DNA from: Pseudomonas sp. S09G 359
GTDB taxonomy: Bacteria; Pseudomonadota; Gammaproteobacteria; Pseudomonadales; Pseudomonadaceae
DNA length: 64,000 bases
NCBI RefSeq assembly: GCF_002843605.1
Contig: NZ_CP025263.1
Location: 812,501 to 876,500 of the forward strand
Direction of reading: 5' to 3'
Part shown: positions 63,834 through 64,000 of the stretch, piece after piece
Position numbering within the stretch: the first letter of the stretch is position 1
Layout: the number at the start of each line of letters is the position of its first letter
Program-made: the position numbers and the translations under genes
The notes under the pieces: generated by a model
Told to the model about the DNA's origin: nothing
The model's database searches: none
What the model saw: only the letters and a program-made list of their open reading frames with translations

Positions 63834-64000
63834 TCAGGCCTTCTGGCTGTGCAGGTTTTTCATCGCGCGGTTCCATTCACCGGCGAAGATATCCGGCAGC
63901 ACGCCGAGGGCAAAATCGATGCTGGCATCGAGTTTTTCCTGTTCGGCGCGTGGCGCACGACCCAGGACGAAATTTGAAACCATACTGGCAACGCCTGGGT
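63834..64000 (-). CDS. pth: Peptidyl-tRNA hydrolase, C-terminal end (partial)
   Basis: The last 54 codons of a gene that begins beyond the right edge: the translation includes [14 protein letters not shown] and [20 protein letters not shown], ending HSQKA. This is the typical C terminus of Pth, which frees tRNA from peptidyl-tRNA. The linkage with ychF supports it. Confidence 0.88.
   Translation of the reverse strand, partial: PGVASMVSNFVLGRAPRAEQEKLDASIDFALGVLPDIFAGEWNRAMKNLHSQKA

Overview
The window is a GC-rich chromosomal segment from a Pseudomonas, most likely of the P. fluorescens group. The evidence is the 23S/5S end, the many REP-type palindromes around a 'GCGGGCTTGCYCGC' or 'GGGGGCTTGCCCCC' core, and a backbone order (pth, ychF, tRNA-Met, carbonic anhydrase, rimI, mks condensin) that I remember from other pseudomonads. 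The call rests on sequence reading and recall; no database was searched.

Layout. 1-2835: 3' part of an rRNA operon (23S partial, 5S, terminator). 2949-6514: a lipid-transport operon of two single-domain PqiA/LetA-type proteins and a six-MCE-domain LetB/PqiB-type tunnel protein. 6775-11586 (minus): the MksF-MksE-MksB condensin operon, without a MksG/JetD nuclease. 11735-14790: a hypothetical gene overlapping rimI, an acidic protein, a beta-carbonic anhydrase and a small SET-domain protein overlapping it tail to tail. 14939-22855: a secreted protein of unknown function, a Tat-exported phosphatase, AtoE, an MFS carrier and a GntP-family carrier. 23098-33391: CzcCBA heavy-metal efflux, the convergent CzcRS two-component system, an OprD-type porin, a DUF2790 protein and a candidate small RNA. 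33496-44163: a PAS-PAS chemoreceptor, a flavin reductase, regulator/transporter pairs (LysR/MFS, AraC/LysE), Ddl, a PgeF-type enzyme, gamma-glutamyltransferase and a DMT permease. 44301-44377: tRNA-Met(CAT).

44739-62422 is the highlight: an Hrp-family (Hrp1, Rsp/Rsc-like) type III secretion cluster between tRNA-Met and ychF. The plus-strand operon is hrpJ-hrcV-hrpQ-hrcN-hrpO-hrpP-hrcQ-R-S-T-U. The minus-strand operons are (hrpA)-hrpB-hrcJ-hrpD-hrpE and hrpF-(hrpG)-hrcC-hrpT. Regulators sit at both ends: an ECF sigma factor (hrpL) and a HrpR/HrpS-like sigma-54 activator. The wiring can be read directly: a GG-N10-GC sigma-54 promoter precedes hrpL, and three hrp boxes (GGAAC[C/G]-N16-CCACAYA) precede the three structural operons. 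A 51-codon gene directly behind one hrp box is a candidate pilin, followed by an attenuator-like hairpin. hrpG looks frameshifted. hrpZ, hrpV, a second enhancer-binding protein and any recognisable effector are absent. The window ends with ychF and the 3' end of pth.
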